NCBI GenBank assembly: GCA_030268105.1
Contig: BSDZ01000004.1
Span: 1,847,001-1,911,000, forward strand
Direction of reading: 5' to 3'
Source: Volvox africanus
Lineage: Eukaryota; Chlorophyta; Chlorophyceae; Chlamydomonadales; Volvocaceae
Length of the DNA stretch: 64,000 nt
Numbering within the stretch: position 1 is the first letter of the stretch; each line of letters starts with the position of its first letter. The notes under the pieces are model-generated. The model was not told the origin of the DNA. It worked only from the letters and a program-made list of their open reading frames with translations, and did not search any database. A program made the translations under genes and the position numbers. Shown here in pieces: positions 61,771-64,000 of the stretch.

Positions 61771-64000
61771 TTAATCGAGAGCATGCGCAAGCACGTAGTC
61801 CCACAGGATGATCTTCTTCTGCACCCGGTACTCCAATGCGAGTCGCCTCTGCCAAGTTAGCGGCGGCAACTCACTTGTCACCACGCCGCCGCGGCCGTCA
61901 AGGTGCTGCACCTGCGGCGGCTCGCACTGGCCTATGGGGCCTCTGCTCGCTAATACAGCCGAAACGGCCGGCAGGTCCAGTCCCGCCAAGACCTGCAGGT
62001 CTGCGCACTTAGTTGCCAGAGCCTCGGCATAGTGCTGACACAAGGCCTGCCAGATTGCCGACCCATCCTGCGAGTCAGCCTCACTGCGAGTCAACTTCCC
62101 TTGCCTAGCTGATTCGCTTGGGTCCAGGAGTTTGCTAGAGGGGTTGACGACTACACCACCTACCTCCACAGGCTCCCCACTAACTCCTTGCTGCGCCTGC
62201 GGAATGTGCGAGACGCCTTTGTGCACCTTTGGCTGCCGCTGCTGAGCGTCCACCACTAGTTCCGCCAAGTCCGTCAGCAGGGGAGCCCGACACTGCAGTA
62301 ACTGCGCGCAACGCCGCACGACCACCGCTGCCAACCTCTTGTCAATCTCGGGGAAGACATCCGTCTTGCCACCGTCGGTTCGGTGACGGCTACTGACACT
62401 TGATGCTGCAGTGTTACCAGGTATCCCCGCTGCTTCCGTTGTCGCTGTCCCAAAATCCAATGATGCGGCCAGGGCGAGGTGCCTAAAGGCTGCTTGCAGC
62501 CGTGGGCACAGACGGTTTCCGCGGCCCAGCTGCAGGCCAGCCGGGAGCCAATGGAGCAAGGGAGGTTAGGTGGTGGTGGAACTTCTCAAACCGTCCTGGG
62601 CTTCTAATCTCCACGCCATGACATGAAAAGGACTTTGCGAGGTGCAAATACCGCAAAGCCGACTGCATGAATTGGAAAGCAACGAACACGAAAGTACACG
62701 GAAGTACGGGCGGGGATCCTCCACAGTGATTAATGTGTAGTGCAATGAAAGCGGGCTAGTGCGACGGAATGCGCGAGCGAGGCACAGCCAGAGCGCCCAG
62801 GGCTAGAGCGGTCTCGGCCGCCCGAGGGCGGGGGCGAAGGCACATCAGCAAAGAGGTGGCACACGACTGGCTCACTCAGTTTTCACCGGTCTACGTGCCA
62901 TTCGTAAACCTGACTACCTGGCGGGAAGGCAAGGCAGGCGACGGGCACTGACAGCAGTTTTGTGGTGTTCGCGATAAATTCTCCATGCCATGGTAATGTT
63001 CCCGCCTTCCTCCAGCACCGGCTTACCTTGCCTCCTACGTTCCAGGTGTCACGCGGCACCTGGTGTACCCATCACCATCACGAAGATACATCAACTGTGT
63101 CGAAATCATGCTGCCGTACTGTGCGCCTGCTGCCGTACCTTAACTGGACTCGTTATTTCAGCAACGCAGTCACCGCAAGCCATGGATGCCGCGACGGCGG
63201 CTGCGGCAGCCGCAGCGGAAGTTGTGTCGTACCAAGTCGCCAATTCATCAGGTCCAAGAGACTTCATTCGATGAGCGGCCAAGGACCCCCCCTTGGTGAT
63301 CAGCTGCGGTGAGAGCAAACCCCAAATACGTATCGGGTGGTTGCATCCGTGTGTCTGTGTCTGTGTATGTATACGTGTACGTGCATGTGTACGTGTCTAT
63401 ATGTCTGTGTTTGTGCATGTGTCTGTGTATTGATGCAGGGGGATTTATGTGGGATTCCCCGTATCGCGGTTGAAGGGTGTCAGCAACCCCAAAGCCAAAA
63501 ACGATTCAGACAATACCTCTGAAGGATTTGTTGCTAAGGAGCCAGCCATTCCAGGATAATTAATTGCCCCGTGATAAGGTTCAAGGCAATATAGCTTGCA
63601 AGCCTCCACTCGTATGCCATGCTGGTATTCCACTCCTCTCACTGGCGATCCCGGTACCCACCCCAGATGCCGGCGCTGAAGCCTCTGTCAGGACCACCTC
63701 ACGGTGCCATGCAAGTGCATCCTCCAGACTTTCGAACAGCTGCACATCTTCATTCGGATTTGGGGTCTCGACGAAGCCGTAATGCAGCGCGAAGGAGTCG
63801 TTGGACGCGGTCGTATCATAGCACATCAGCAGCTCCTGGCCTATAGCCAGATCAGCAGTTGCTACGAGGGCGATTTGCCAGCCGCTTCTGCTGCCGATGC
63901 CGCCTGCCCCACCATCGCCACGCTCGTCGTCGCCATGCCGTTCCTCTGAGGTCCTCTGCGCGAGCTGACCCTGACCCAGCCCGTTGTCAGCCCCGCTGGT
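61771..64000 (-). CDS. SET-domain protein, Rubisco-LSMT/SETD type (5' part outside window)
   Basis: Exons (minus): 64000 (window edge)-63662, 63303-63139, 62529-61771, all phase 0. The first holds the end of a SET domain: ALVATADLAIGQELLMCYD, then SNDSFALHYGFVETPNPNED. The family pattern ends a beta strand with G-E-x-L-x-x-x-Y, followed by N and then YGF, so the catalytic-Tyr region is intact. The rest forms the helical Rubisco-LSMT-type substrate-binding region: RLCPRLQAAFRHLALAASLD, ELVVDAQQRQPKVHKGVSHI, and the closing LTWQRRLALEYRVQKKIILW. Such enzymes methylate lysines (or histidine) of non-histone proteins, often in the chloroplast. Substrate and targeting cannot be judged because the N-terminus is missing. 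Ala-rich linkers around the junctions are typical of this alga. Confidence 0.85.
63349..63430. repeat. GT-rich microsatellite (TGTGTC/TGTACG)
   Basis: Degenerate purine-pyrimidine alternating repeat in the intron between SET exons 63662 and 63303. Confidence 0.9.

Overview
The window reads as nuclear DNA of a volvocine green alga (Chlamydomonas/Volvox lineage). Genes are split into many small exons. Introns mostly run from GTGAGN or GTRNGN donors to CAG acceptors. Several genes are followed by TGTAA, the usual chlorophyte poly(A) signal. Proteins carry long Ala, Gly, Ser and Gln runs. Gene content is plant-like: chorismate mutase, a PLIP-type lipase relative, Tubby-like F-box protein, PPTC7-type PP2C, clathrin light chain and a Rubisco-LSMT-type SET protein. 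There are no bacterial operons, no CRISPR array and no complete transposon that I can support. Gene models were built by hand from protein-like exons whose splice phases agree. First exons are the weakest part of most models.

Layout. 0.5-5.4 kb: chorismate mutase (-), complete, with a foldback repeat in an intron. 6.8-11.1 kb: plastid-lipase-like gene (+) that seems to have lost its catalytic residues. 11.9-16.0 kb: Tubby-like F-box gene (+). 18.9-22.5 kb: F-box-like leucine-rich-repeat gene (+). 24.3-26.5 kb: TauE/SafE-type anion permease (-) and a small membrane-anchored protein (-), close together or overlapping. 27.9-32.1 kb: type II membrane protein with PAN/Apple-like modules (-), 3' end and one internal stretch unresolved. 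34.1-34.9 kb: small membrane protein (-). 36.8-38.7 kb: clathrin light chain (+). 42.4-50.5 kb: one large gene (-) joining a CBM20 starch-binding module, about 1,000 low-complexity residues and a PP2C phosphatase domain. 56.1-59.4 kb: 11-exon coiled-coil protein (-). 61.8-64.0 kb: SET-domain methyltransferase (-), cut by the window end.

These are ordinary unlinked nuclear genes rather than a cluster with a shared job. The stretches at 16.0-18.9, 22.5-24.0, 32.1-34.1, 34.9-36.8, 38.7-41.4, 50.5-55.6 and 59.4-61.3 kb hold no gene I can support, only simple repeats and a few coding-like scraps.

Most notable: the CBM20-PP2C fusion, which suggests a phosphatase docked on starch; the lipase paralogue whose GHSxGG nucleophile motif reads GQGVGG at an exon junction; and the roughly 80-nt foldback inside the chorismate mutase gene.
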